64,000 bases of DNA from CAYHPR01 sp964358895 (GTDB lineage Archaea; Micrarchaeota; Micrarchaeia; CABMEP01): assembly GCA_964358895.1 (NCBI GenBank), contig CAYHPR010000004.1, positions 1 through 64,000 on the forward strand. The letters are read 5' to 3'. Shown piece after piece: positions 1 to 9,104 of the stretch (its first letter is position 1; each line of letters starts with the position of its first letter). The notes under the pieces are model-generated. The model worked only from the letters and a program-made list of their open reading frames with translations, ran no database searches and was not told the origin of the DNA. The translations under genes and the position numbers were made by a program.

Positions 1-2219
1 TCTTGTTTCAGTTGTGTTGGTATTTCCTGCTGTGTCATTTGCTGTTGAGAAGAATGTGAAGTTGCCGTCGGAATTCAGAGAGTAGTTGCATGGTGAAGAT
101 GAACATGTTTGGACAACTGTTCCATTAACTGTGATTGTAATCTTGTCAAGGTTTGTATCAGATGCAGTTACATTGATCATTTTCACAGAATTGTAAGTGC
201 CGTTGGCAGGAGTTGGTGAAACAAATGCAACGGAGGGGGAGGTTGAGTCTGCAGACGTAGCAATAAAGTAAGTTGTTTCTGTACTATTCATATTTCCATT
301 TGTATCATTGGCGATGTAAGTGAGGTTATATTGTCCAACTACATTTGGGATAGTAAACGAAAAATTGTACTTGCTACCGACTACATTTGTAAGGTTAATT
401 GTTTGTATCGTTCCATTTGGCAACGTTATGTTTACTTTTACTTTGTCAATAGCTTGATTATCCGTCGCATTAGCTGCAATTTGAATCACAGTAGTGGTAT
501 TGTAGGTTGTATTGGCAACAGGTCTTAAATCAAAAACTTGTGGAAGAGTGTTATCGACCGCATTGAAAAACGTAGTTGTCGTATTTGTGTTATTGCTTGT
601 ATCATTGGCAGAAAATGTAACGTTATATCGGCCGACTAAATTAAGTATCGTAAATGAATTATTGTATTTGTTTCCTATTGAATTTGTGAGATTAAGATTC
701 TGAACAGTTCCATTTGGCATTGTCACATTGGCTAAAACAATATCGACACCAACATTATCTGTTACATTAACAGCTATTTCAACTGTGTTAAGAACACCAA
801 TGGAACTATTTTGAACAGGTTTTGGATCAAAAATACTTGGCAGAGTTACATCGCTTAATGTGAATGCAACTCTCGTTATTTCTGAATTGTCTGATGGATT
901 ATAAATAATCAATGTCCACGGCCCTAATGCTGAAGAAGTACTTGTATTTATTTCATCATCCGCTGTGCCACCCGATACAGAAATATTAGCACTTTGTCTC
1001 ACCTTTGTTCCATTTGCATCATACCAGCTGAAGTAAACAGTTGCAAATGATGTCAAATAGAATGCTCTTGCGTATATAGACGTATTTACGCCTGGCGAAG
1101 TTACATAAAATGCGCTAGTGACGTTTGTACGTGCGGAATCATTGTAAACTAATGCGCCTCGCACTGTAGAATTAATCAGGATGCTTCTGATGATGTTTGG
1201 GGTGAGTGAGGAGTTAGCTGAGACATTTGTTATGTCACTGCTGCCCAAGGTGGCATTGAGTGGTACATCTACTTTAGCATAGATTGTTACCTGTCCGCTG
1301 TAACCGCTGACATTTATGTCAACTTTCCCATTCCCGTTCGTATCAGTCAACTGCGTAACAAAATCTGCACGTAAGAAAGTGGCATTCCAACTGAGTGTGG
1401 ATGTTCTAGAGATATCAATTGCGTCTGTCTGGTTAAAGTTGTTAGTTATGTTCAACTGATAATAGATGCTTTCCCCTAAACCTACTGTCTGGCTGTAATT
1501 CTGCACAAATAATAATCTATTTTTGACAGTCGTGTTAGCAGTTGCAATATCGAAAAGTGATGGAGAAGCTGTCGAATTGATCCTTACAGTAGTTGTGTCC
1601 AGAGTGTTATCGCTTGCATTTGCTGGCACTCGCACCAACACAGCTAAAGCTCTGGAATCTTTCGAAGACATTGAAGCGAGATCTAATATTCCATCAGAGT
1701 TAGTATCGGTAAGTGCAGTTCCATTAGAATACTGCAAAGTGATATTCCAGCCTTGGCTGGAAGTTGCATTAACATTGATTGTGTCACTTACATCTTGATA
1801 ATTGTAAACTGTATAATCAAATCTTAATGTAAGATTTTGTGTAGCATTAACAACTATTGACTTTGGAGAGATAGCAACTGCACTAACAGTTGTCGTGTCA
1901 TGAACTGTTTTGTTATTTGTTGATCCGTTTGCGGTTATGTTTGTTACATCGGTTGTACCTATGGTCGCACTAGATGGAACATCTATTCTTGAGATTATGA
2001 TATTATATTGCGATGCATTCAAAGGAATGTCTGGCACACTGTTTCCATTTGTATCAGCGATAACGCTTTCATTAGAATAAAATAGAGTGACATTCCATCC
2101 TTGACTTGATGTCTTATTGAGTTCGGCCCTGTCGAACGCATTACCACAATTCATTATGTCATGATCATAATATACTGAAGTGCTGTTTTTCGCTGGCTTT
2201 GATCGGTCTGGTTGAAAAA
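1..2219 (-). CDS. Ig-like/Ca-binding-type surface protein, C-terminal part (partial at window edge and gap)
   Basis: This stretch is open on the minus strand from the gap to the window edge, with codons beginning at positions divisible by three; I translated several blocks and found no stop. It continues the protein that starts at 4361, but in a different frame, so the 100-N gap is not the true length. Three related domains carry a D-T-N-x-[ND]-[GS]-x-x-D-[IL] motif (near 2045-2060, 1690-1710 and 1325-1355), resembling Ca-binding loops of extracellular proteins. Two further Ig-like units of 99 residues follow (about 544-840 and 280-543), each with a T-D-N core, an N-G-T turn and an A-N-D-T ending. 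It is very rich in Asn-X-Thr sequons. Probably an N-glycosylated adhesin or cell-surface protein. The C-terminus lies outside the window. Confidence 0.8.
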
Positions 2220-2319
2220 NNNNNNNNNNNNNNNNNNNNNNNNNNNNNNNNNNNNNNNNNNNNNNNNNNNNNNNNNNNNNNNNNNNNNNNNNNNNNNNNN
2301 NNNNNNNNNNNNNNNNNNN
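2220..2319. other. Assembly gap (100 N)
   Basis: Exactly 100 N characters. The flanking coding sequence is in one frame before the gap and another after it, so this is a placeholder of arbitrary length inside one gene. Confidence 0.99.
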
Positions 2320-4361
2320 AGACCAAGCTGACTCTGACCGTTCATCACACGTTTAAGATAGAGAAATAGGTGAGAGCTGTTGTAAGTGTAAGCAAATTTT
2401 GTCATATCTCTATTATTTGACTGAATCGCATCAGTATCTCCTTGTGCGAGCGTGAGATCAGTCACATAATTTGACGAAGTGGCGAGAACGCCTGCCCAAT
2501 CAGAAAAGTCGCCATTGACAGAGATATTCGAAGTCGTTATCGTGCCTGCAGCACCCGTACCTGAAACATCCGAACAGGATGGATGAACATTATCAACAAC
2601 ATTAACAAACGTTGTACTTGTTGAATTAGTCCCAGAACTATCATTGAAGAATAAGGTATAATTCCAAAGACCTAAGAAATAATTATTAGGCCTAACAATT
2701 ATATCTACCCCGCTAGTCCACGAAACAGGCCCATCAAATAATGTTCCATTTCTCTTGACGTAGTATGATCCGCCAGTTCCCTGCAAATTCCACGTGATAC
2801 TTGTTTCATTTCCTAGTTCGACCGTTTGATTAGCAGGTGCAGACGCGTTCAAGACAGCTGAATCGTAGGTTACGTTATAATGTAATTCATCCCAGAAAAT
2901 ATCTTTGTTCCCTCCCGTTGTACGAGTCAGTTCTGATTTTATGTACGCACGGTTACCAGAAGAACCAAAGAAATTTGAACACGTCCAACCTTTGCTTGAT
3001 GTAACATTTTGACAGACGCGTCCTGGATTTGCAGACGTACCTGGACACGTTGTATTTGCTGCCGTAAAGTTTGTTCCGTTTTGGTTATCGACTGAGATAT
3101 CGCAGTCGCTCGGTGACAAACCCGTAGCTCCCCACCATTCAAAACAAAGAAAAACACTTTGAATTGATTGACAGTTTGTAACACTTGAATTGAACTGTGA
3201 AATTTTGACACCGGAGTATGAAGAACCAGATGCTGTGTGAATTTCTGATAATGCGTCGTTACATGAGAGAAGGTCTCCTGTGGAGTTACATGCATTTGGA
3301 TAACTGCCATCACATGCAATATTGAATGATCCCTTTGCTGCTGAATCATGAGCTGAACAGATCTGGACGCTTTCCGCAAATGCAGGATCCTCAGGTGTCA
3401 AATTAAATGTGTAATCTTGCCCAGGTATCAGGTCCATTAATTTTATCCAACTACCAAAACAGGTTTGCGTTGTAAAGTTCCAATCCTTGCACTTGTAAAG
3501 ACTAGAACCTTTTGCAGTTGCAGTCACAACGCCACTAACGAAACGTAGAGGAGTTGGATCAATTGCATAAGCCTGAATAAAATTGTTGCTAACTTTTTCT
3601 TGAGGAATGGAATCAAGACCCACAAGCATATTAACATCGTCGAATATTTCTGCACGTTCGATATCTATCTTTTTAACTGGACTTCCTTTTGGTACGATTG
3701 TAATATTGTACTCTCCCTGGTCTAGTTCAGTACTTCCCCGAATTCCTGAAGAACTGGACCTGGTATCTTTATTTGTAAAGATAAAATCTGCATCAACTCC
3801 CTCACCTAACCCATTCTTTATTACTGCATTAACACTAGTCTTCTTTGGTTTACCAAATACAAATTCTTCTGTGTGCTCACCGACTAACAACTTGAAATAT
3901 TCATTATTCCAGTTGAATACGATGAGAGTCACTTGCGCTCCTCCGCTGGAAATGTTCTTGCTCAACTGATACTGGACATTACCTTTGATTCTAATAGGTA
4001 AAGGACTTGGAGAATTGTGATGGAACATGACTATAAGATTTCCATCATTCTTAGACACGTTTTCAATAACCGCCTCGTACGATGGATCACTGTTGACTTT
4101 TTTATAGGATAATTCTGAAGGTAAAGCTTCTGAGCCAGTTCCCAGTTCAGTAACTGTAGAAGTGATAGAATCATTCACACTTTTTACATTCTGATCTGAG
4201 ATAGGAGATTGAGCTACGATTGAAGTCAGTATATTACTAGTAGGAGGTAGTTTCAAAAAAGTGGAAAAAATGAATAACGTGGATAATAATACTAATATAA
4301 GCAAGATAAAAAAAACCGGCTTATCAACTGGTTTTTTGTTAGGATACCAGGGTTTAGACAT
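2320..4361 (-). CDS. Large surface protein, N-terminal part (interrupted by assembly gap)
   Basis: N-terminal part of the same surface protein. The ATG at 4361 is followed by a Lys-rich start and one hydrophobic helix (about residues 16-36), then an exported region of about 640 residues. The exported part is rich in Asn-X-Ser/Thr and holds several Cys pairs (for example C-S-A-H-D and C-D-G-S-Y-P-N-A-C). An Ig-like segment lies near residues 500-590. The helix could be a signal peptide or a membrane anchor. A TATA-like TTTATAAATA sits about 20-28 nt before the ATG, so the mRNA is probably leaderless. If the gap is ignored a stop at 2154 appears, but that is an artefact of gap length. Exact function unknown; a cell-surface or adhesin role is inferred from architecture. 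Confidence 0.8.
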
Positions 4362-4430
4362 TGTATATATATAGTTTGTTTATTTATAAACATTATTCGA
4401 CCTAATTCGAACCCGAATTTTAACTAAAAC

Positions 4431-5684
4431 TTAACTAAATTTAAGCACTATTTTCTCACCAGATAGCTCTTCCACCACTGACACTAAATTTGATGCACAT
4501 TTTTCCAATTCTTCCTTAGTAAAAGACTCTTTTTTCTCATTTTTAGAGATTTTCTCTGTATTTTGGATTAATTCTTCATTTAATAAGTCAAGGCGTTCTT
4601 TCCTTTTTGACAACGTATCTTTCTGATAGTCCAGATTATCTAGCTCTTCGCTTAACCCAGACAGCTGCTCAACGGACTTGATTAAACTTCCACCCAATAT
4701 CTCATTGATTGAAGCAATCCTACGGGATCTGACCTTAGGATCATCTTCAAGCTTGCCTTCTTGAAGTGCGGTTTTCATAAATGTCAGAAGTTGCTTAAGA
4801 CCTGTGTAATCTCGTGTAAGTTCGAACTCAGAAACAATTGTCACATCCGGTTGGTTTACGTATTCCTCTAGCAGCTTCGCTTGTTTTTTGTCTACAAATA
4901 GCTTTTGCATTTTTCTAAACTGTCTTTGAAATGGGGATAACATATCTGAAATAATTTTTTTGTTGTTCGAAATTTGCATTAATATTTTTTCAATCTCTTC
5001 TTTTATTTTCCTTTCTTCAACTTCGATAGCTTTATTTTTTTCAGTTGCAGAGGATATTTTTATTTTCAACTCATCATTTTGTCTAGATAAACTCTGTTTT
5101 GTTTCTTCTAAATGAGAAAGTTCAAGCTTCAAGTCTTGTAATCTTTTTTCTAAATTTTTTGCATGAATAATTTTTTCATTTAGAGTTCTGCTTGGTTCAA
5201 GGATAACTCCGAATTCCTCTGTAAATCTAGCTATTTCGTTCATATGCTTTCCAAACGTACCTATCTCTGCACTTAGAAAAAACGGCAGATATCTGTTATC
5301 ATGGGTTATCTGCGTTATTTTAGATAAAATTTCTATAGATTTAGAATGAAAATTAGAGAATGAGGAGTAAGAATTCACTTTAGGCAGCGTGATGCTAGAG
5401 AGTACTTGAGGAGTTCTCTCGGAAAAATTTCTTTGCATTTGCAGTGCAATTTGATAATGTTGTTGATCTTTGTCAAGCTCACTTTCGCTTACTATCTGTG
5501 CAGCCTTTTTTGCTTTTTCTAGTTCGTCCAGTATACTTACACATAACTTTACACATTGTGAATAAATCGGTTTAGTTTTTTTCTCAAAAACTTCTTCGGC
5601 CATTTGAACTGCATCAGCAGGAGTAAGTTTTCTTGGCTGTTTTTCATTTCTTAAACCTTGCAGAATAATATCAAATAAACCCAT
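4431..5684 (-). CDS. Coiled-coil protein of unknown function
   Basis: A 417-residue protein with no signal peptide or membrane helix. The first 160 residues are helical. About residues 170-250 form a strong heptad-rich coiled coil with many Lys/Glu and Leu. A second coiled coil covers about 330-400. I do not recognise a family; the shape resembles a structural or scaffold protein of the SMC/PspA type, without any ATPase motif. It is divergently transcribed from secF across a 132-nt intergenic region. Function unknown. Confidence 0.75.
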   Translation of the reverse strand: MGLFDIILQGLRNEKQPRKLTPADAVQMAEEVFEKKTKPIYSQCVKLCVSILDELEKAKKAAQIVSESELDKDQQHYQIALQMQRNFSERTPQVLSSITLPKVNSYSSFSNFHSKSIEILSKITQITHDNRYLPFFLSAEIGTFGKHMNEIARFTEEFGVILEPSRTLNEKIIHAKNLEKRLQDLKLELSHLEETKQSLSRQNDELKIKISSATEKNKAIEVEERKIKEEIEKILMQISNNKKIISDMLSPFQRQFRKMQKLFVDKKQAKLLEEYVNQPDVTIVSEFELTRDYTGLKQLLTFMKTALQEGKLEDDPKVRSRRIASINEILGGSLIKSVEQLSGLSEELDNLDYQKDTLSKRKERLDLLNEELIQNTEKISKNEKKESFTKEELEKCASNLVSVVEELSGEKIVLKFS

Positions 5685-5816
5685 AGAATCACATTGAGAT
5701 ATTTTTATAGAATTTGGAAGATGAATAAGCTTTGCAGTTTTTCAAAGTTTATAATACTTAGTGAGTAAGTAGTTATATCTCAACTCTGTTTTAGCGGAGT
5801 TTTTCTGTGTGGTTTT

Positions 5817-6992
5817 ATGGATCTTCCTAACATCTACGAGGGCAAGTATAGTCGTCTAATTATCTTGCCAATTCTTTTGATTTTGATTTCTATCCTGCTA
5901 CTCCCTAGAGTCCCGTTTGGGATTGACTTAAAGGGAGGAATACTTGTAACCCTGCAGATAGACAAGTCAGTATCTACTGATGAAAAAAGTTTAGCTGAAA
6001 CACTTAATGCCATGGGAGCAAAAGACTTTTCGATAAAAAAATACACGAATCCGTTAGGTGAACTTGTAGAAATCGAGATCCCGACTGATGACCGATTCGA
6101 AGCAATAGATGATGGGATAGCACGACTGGATAAAATTGACAAGGAGTTAAGTGATCTTGAATTTACGCTTGCAAGATTAAGGGTAGAAGAAACAAGCGGT
6201 AAGGACGTTACAGCACAAATAAAAGAAAATGAAGATAAGGTAAAGGTAAGAATTACCGAAGCGAGTGACTTGCTTGCAACCATAGTTTTGAAAACATCGG
6301 ACATAACTGGAAAGCCTGAAGAGATTGTTGCACAGGATATGCAGACAATCCAAAAATCTGCAAACGCCTTATTATTAGCTGCAAAAAACACTTACAGAGA
6401 AAAGATAATTTCTTCGCTTTCTAGCAAAGCGCAATTTTCAAGTTATTCGCTTGAAGAGGTAAGCCCGACACTTAGTAAATTACTTATTAGCAAAGTAATT
6501 GGAATTGCATTCATATCAGTCGTTATCGCAACAATTGCGATCTTCTTAATCTTCCGAGTGCCTGCACCTTCGATAGCAGTACTGGTTGGTGCAGGAAGCG
6601 ATATACTTATGGCACTTGGTGCAATGGCGCTGTTCCAGATACCGCTTACCCTGGCGTCGTTTGCTACATTGATGATGCTTGTAGGACTATCGCTGGACAC
6701 AGATATGATGCTTACAATAAAAACGCTTAAGCGATCAGAAGACACGCCGCGTCAACGAGCGTACGGAGCGTTCAAGACAGGATTTGCAATGACATCAACA
6801 GTTATTATCGCATTCGCAGTTTTACTCGCGTTAGGAATTATCGCAAGAATCCCGATCTATTATCAGATTGGTGCGGTTGCAGTTGCAGGTCTTTTCGGAG
6901 ACCTTATAGCAACTTGGCTGCTGAACGCAGTTCTCATACTTTGGCATTTAGAGGGTTATTATGGCAAGATCTTTGGCATGGTTAAGCGATAG
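5817..6992 (+). CDS. secF: Preprotein translocase subunit SecF
   Basis: SecF of the archaeal SecDF accessory complex, which uses the ion gradient to help proteins through SecYE. There is one N-terminal membrane helix (about 13-30), then the conserved G-I-D-L-K-G-G motif (about 36), an extracytoplasmic domain, and five C-terminal helices. These include the archaeal SecF signature V-G-L-S-L-D-T-D-M-M-L-T (about 291). The extracytoplasmic part carries an extra charged helical stretch (about 105-165) that makes the protein, at 391 residues, longer than the usual 280-300. The order secF then secD matches haloarchaea. The gene overlaps secD by 32 nt, so translation is probably coupled. A TATA-like TTTATAATAC lies near 5746. 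Confidence 0.9.
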   Translation: MDLPNIYEGKYSRLIILPILLILISILLLPRVPFGIDLKGGILVTLQIDKSVSTDEKSLAETLNAMGAKDFSIKKYTNPLGELVEIEIPTDDRFEAIDDGIARLDKIDKELSDLEFTLARLRVEETSGKDVTAQIKENEDKVKVRITEASDLLATIVLKTSDITGKPEEIVAQDMQTIQKSANALLLAAKNTYREKIISSLSSKAQFSSYSLEEVSPTLSKLLISKVIGIAFISVVIATIAIFLIFRVPAPSIAVLVGAGSDILMALGAMALFQIPLTLASFATLMMLVGLSLDTDMMLTIKTLKRSEDTPRQRAYGAFKTGFAMTSTVIIAFAVLLALGIIARIPIYYQIGAVAVAGLFGDLIATWLLNAVLILWHLEGYYGKIFGMVKR

Positions 6993-8490
6993 ACGAACAA
7001 TTATTATTATGGCAGTTGCTCTTTTTGCCCTAGCGATGCTTTACTTCAATGGTCCACACTTTGGTATTGAATTCACAGGTGGAACTCGATTGCCAATCAT
7101 ATTGGAAAAACCTGTTTCTAAAACAACGATGGAAGAAGTAGTAAATACAATAAAAATAAGAACAACAAAATTCGGTCTGACACAGGTAATCGTTAGATCC
7201 GTAGGAGATCAGCGAATCGATGTAGAGGTCAGTCAAAGTGACCCGACATTCATAAATGATATCCAAAACATTTTGAAATCAGAAGGAAAATTTGAGGGAA
7301 TAATCGATGGAAGAGTAGCAGTCACTGGAAGTGACATTATATCTGGAAGCATCAGAGAAGATCCAGTCATACAAGGAAACGACGTAAGGTGGGGCGTTTC
7401 GTTTATCATAACTCAGGATGGTGCAAAAAGATTTGGTAATGCAGCATTTGGAAAGGCAAATTACCCAGTTAATCTATTCCTAGACAGAAGTGAGGATACA
7501 GGAATTTTGATAAGGGAAAAAGAGTATTACAATGAGAACGTCACCAATGCGGAACAGGATGAAGCAGTTAAATCTGTTTTAAATTTCAGCAAGAATGTTG
7601 TAATTTTGATTGATGATAATGCGACAGAGAGAATACTTGAATCAAACAAAAGCAGGTTTATTGTAGAATCAAACGAAACAAAGATCATCGCATTTCTAAA
7701 AGAAAAGAATTTCACAGTTGTCGAACATACGCTGCAGGAGATTAAACCGAAAGTGACAAAGTCTAATTCACAGACGATAGTTGAAGAATGGAATGCAATA
7801 GGGTTACTTTCAGCACCTGCATTAAGTCCTAATCTCGCAACAGGTACGGCAGGACAACAGTATAGGATTGAAGGCGCTGCACCAGGAAGCACGTATGACG
7901 AACGAAGGGAGTCTGCTGCAGCAGAAATGAAAAAACTTAGATCGATCCTCAGCGGTGGAGCACTTCCTGTCAGAATAGAGTTGGGAAGTACGATAACTGT
8001 TCCTCCATCTTTAGGTAAGGAATTCCTTAACTACAGCGTTATTGGAATTATAGCCGCGGCAATCGCTGTTTCACTAGTTGTTCTGATAAGATACAAGAGT
8101 ATAACCCACGTTATGCCGCTCATCTTTGTAGCAACCACACAGATGATTATCCTCATCAGCATACTAGCTGTTTTCGGAACACTTGATCTGGCAACTATCG
8201 CAGGAATTTTCGGCGCACTGGGAACATCAGTTGATGCACAGATGGTGGTGTCTGATGAATTGCTCAATCGAAAGATAGAAAGCAAGGATGAAGCGAAAAG
8301 ACGACTTTCGAAAGCGTTCTACATCAACACGAGGTCGTCTATGGTTTTGCTCCTTGTTTTACTTCCGTTATTATTTTCTAGTATTGTTGAAATCATTGGA
8401 TTTGTGACAGCAACTGTACTTGGATCCATCATAGGAGTAACATTAACTATACAGACGTACAGCGCAGTAATAGATAAACAAGAAATCTGA
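6961..8490 (+). CDS. secD: Preprotein translocase subunit SecD
   Basis: SecD partner of SecF. It has an N-terminal helix (about 13-29), the G-I-E-F-T-G-G motif (about 35), a large extracytoplasmic P1-like domain to about residue 345, and five C-terminal helices. The SecD motif A-L-G-T-S-V-D-A-Q-M-V-V lies at about 421-432, where the family has an Asp in the fourth helix. Length (509) fits archaeal SecD. The chosen ATG lies inside the end of secF and gives a complete first helix; no better downstream start exists before that helix. Confidence 0.9.
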   Translation: MARSLAWLSDRRTIIIMAVALFALAMLYFNGPHFGIEFTGGTRLPIILEKPVSKTTMEEVVNTIKIRTTKFGLTQVIVRSVGDQRIDVEVSQSDPTFINDIQNILKSEGKFEGIIDGRVAVTGSDIISGSIREDPVIQGNDVRWGVSFIITQDGAKRFGNAAFGKANYPVNLFLDRSEDTGILIREKEYYNENVTNAEQDEAVKSVLNFSKNVVILIDDNATERILESNKSRFIVESNETKIIAFLKEKNFTVVEHTLQEIKPKVTKSNSQTIVEEWNAIGLLSAPALSPNLATGTAGQQYRIEGAAPGSTYDERRESAAAEMKKLRSILSGGALPVRIELGSTITVPPSLGKEFLNYSVIGIIAAAIAVSLVVLIRYKSITHVMPLIFVATTQMIILISILAVFGTLDLATIAGIFGALGTSVDAQMVVSDELLNRKIESKDEAKRRLSKAFYINTRSSMVLLLVLLPLLFSSIVEIIGFVTATVLGSIIGVTLTIQTYSAVIDKQEI

Positions 8491-8599
8491 TTAGAAAAAC
8501 TCTAACCGGAATAGAAATAGTAAAAGTCTAATAATAATTAAAATAATATATTAACAACGTGGGCCCGTAGCTCAGCCTGGATAGAGCAACAGCCTTCTA

Positions 8600-8680
8600 A
8601 GAAACTTTTTCAGGGAAAAAGTTTCATCAAAAAGCGTAAGTTTCTTGGTGAAGCTTCTTTTCTAAAGAAGCTTCGAAGGT
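8600..8680 (+). other. tRNA-Arg intron 1 (81 nt, position 37/38)
   Basis: A bulge-helix-bulge can be drawn. The central helix CTTC (8594-8597) pairs with GAAG (8675-8678), with three-base bulges TAA (8598-8600) and GTA (8679-8681) and an outer helix AGC/GCT. Cutting each bulge after its second base joins A8599 to A8681 and gives the loop CTTCTAA. Inside, GAAACTTTTT (8601-8610) pairs with AAAAAGTTTC (8616-8625), and an 11-bp hairpin lies near 8650-8674. Confidence 0.88.
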
Positions 8681-8702
8681 AGCTGAAGGTCGGGGGTTCA
8701 AA

Positions 8703-8740
8703 GAAACTTTTGAAAAAAGTTTCATCAAAAGTTTGGGAAA
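8703..8740 (+). other. tRNA-Arg intron 2 (38 nt, T loop)
   Basis: The insertion splits the T loop between C56 and T60. The exact ends are ambiguous by up to three bases because AAA occurs on both sides (8700-8737 to 8703-8740). AAACTTTTG (8704-8712) can pair with CAAAAGTTT (8726-8734), and TTC with GAA across the junction, giving a relaxed bulge-helix-bulge. It shares a hairpin and a 17-nt identical run with intron 1. Confidence 0.8.
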
Positions 8741-8797
8741 TCCCCCCGGGCCCGCTGAATAATTTTGAAAGTGAGATAAGGTGTGGAAGGTGATTAA

Positions 8798-9082
8798 ATG
8801 ACAGATATGGAAGATAATAGAGAAGAAAAAATTCGACAAATTATCTCTTTAATGGATATGTTGATGGGAGATATGGGTGTTCCGAGAAACATAAAAAAAG
8901 CAGTTGAAGAAGCGAAGAGAAGGCTGCAGGAAAAAGGAGAGCCAGTAGTTAGAGCCGGTGGTGCGATATATAGTCTTGGTGAAGTTAGTGAAGATATAAA
9001 CTTGCCTCCACATGGAAGAACTCAAATATGGCAGATCCTTAGCGCATTGGAAACAATAAAGGATCAAGAAGAAACTGAGTAA
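8798..9082 (+). CDS. UPF0147 family protein
   Basis: A 94-residue all-helical protein matching the archaeal UPF0147 family: V-P-R-N-I-K-K-A-V-E-E-A-K at about 28-40 and L-P-P-H-G-R-T-Q-I-W-Q-I at about 69-80. Function is not known; the family is short and conserved in archaea. GGTGAT lies just before the ATG. It is the first gene of an apparent operon with the two PolD subunits (22 nt to the next ATG). Confidence 0.88.
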   Translation: MTDMEDNREEKIRQIISLMDMLMGDMGVPRNIKKAVEEAKRRLQEKGEPVVRAGGAIYSLGEVSEDINLPPHGRTQIWQILSALETIKDQEETE

Positions 9083-9104
9083 GGGATGGTGATGAGTGGG
9101 ATCA

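Larger units (their letters stand above)
8561..8754 (+). tRNA. tRNA-Arg(TCT), two introns
   Basis: The exons fold into a 75-nt tRNA. The acceptor stem GGGCCCG (8561-8567) pairs with CGGGCCC (8747-8753), with discriminator G at 8754 and no encoded CCA. The D arm is GCTC/GAGC, the anticodon loop CTTCTAA carries TCT, and the T arm is GGGGG-TTCAAAT-CCCCC. The anticodon stem has one A-A mismatch at 27-43. An intron of 81 nt sits at the canonical 37/38 position and one of 38 nt in the T loop; removing both restores a standard tRNA. Confidence 0.93.

Noticed and set aside
2154..2219. Stop codon ending the N-terminal surface-protein frame just after the gap
   Set aside because: The frame shown depends on the arbitrary 100-N gap. 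A different frame stays open from 2219 to the window edge with the same surface-protein character.
5782..5808. AACTC/GAGTT hairpin followed by T run in the secF leader, resembling a terminator
   Set aside because: Only a 5-bp stem with a long loop and no sign of a regulatory partner; too weak to call an attenuator.
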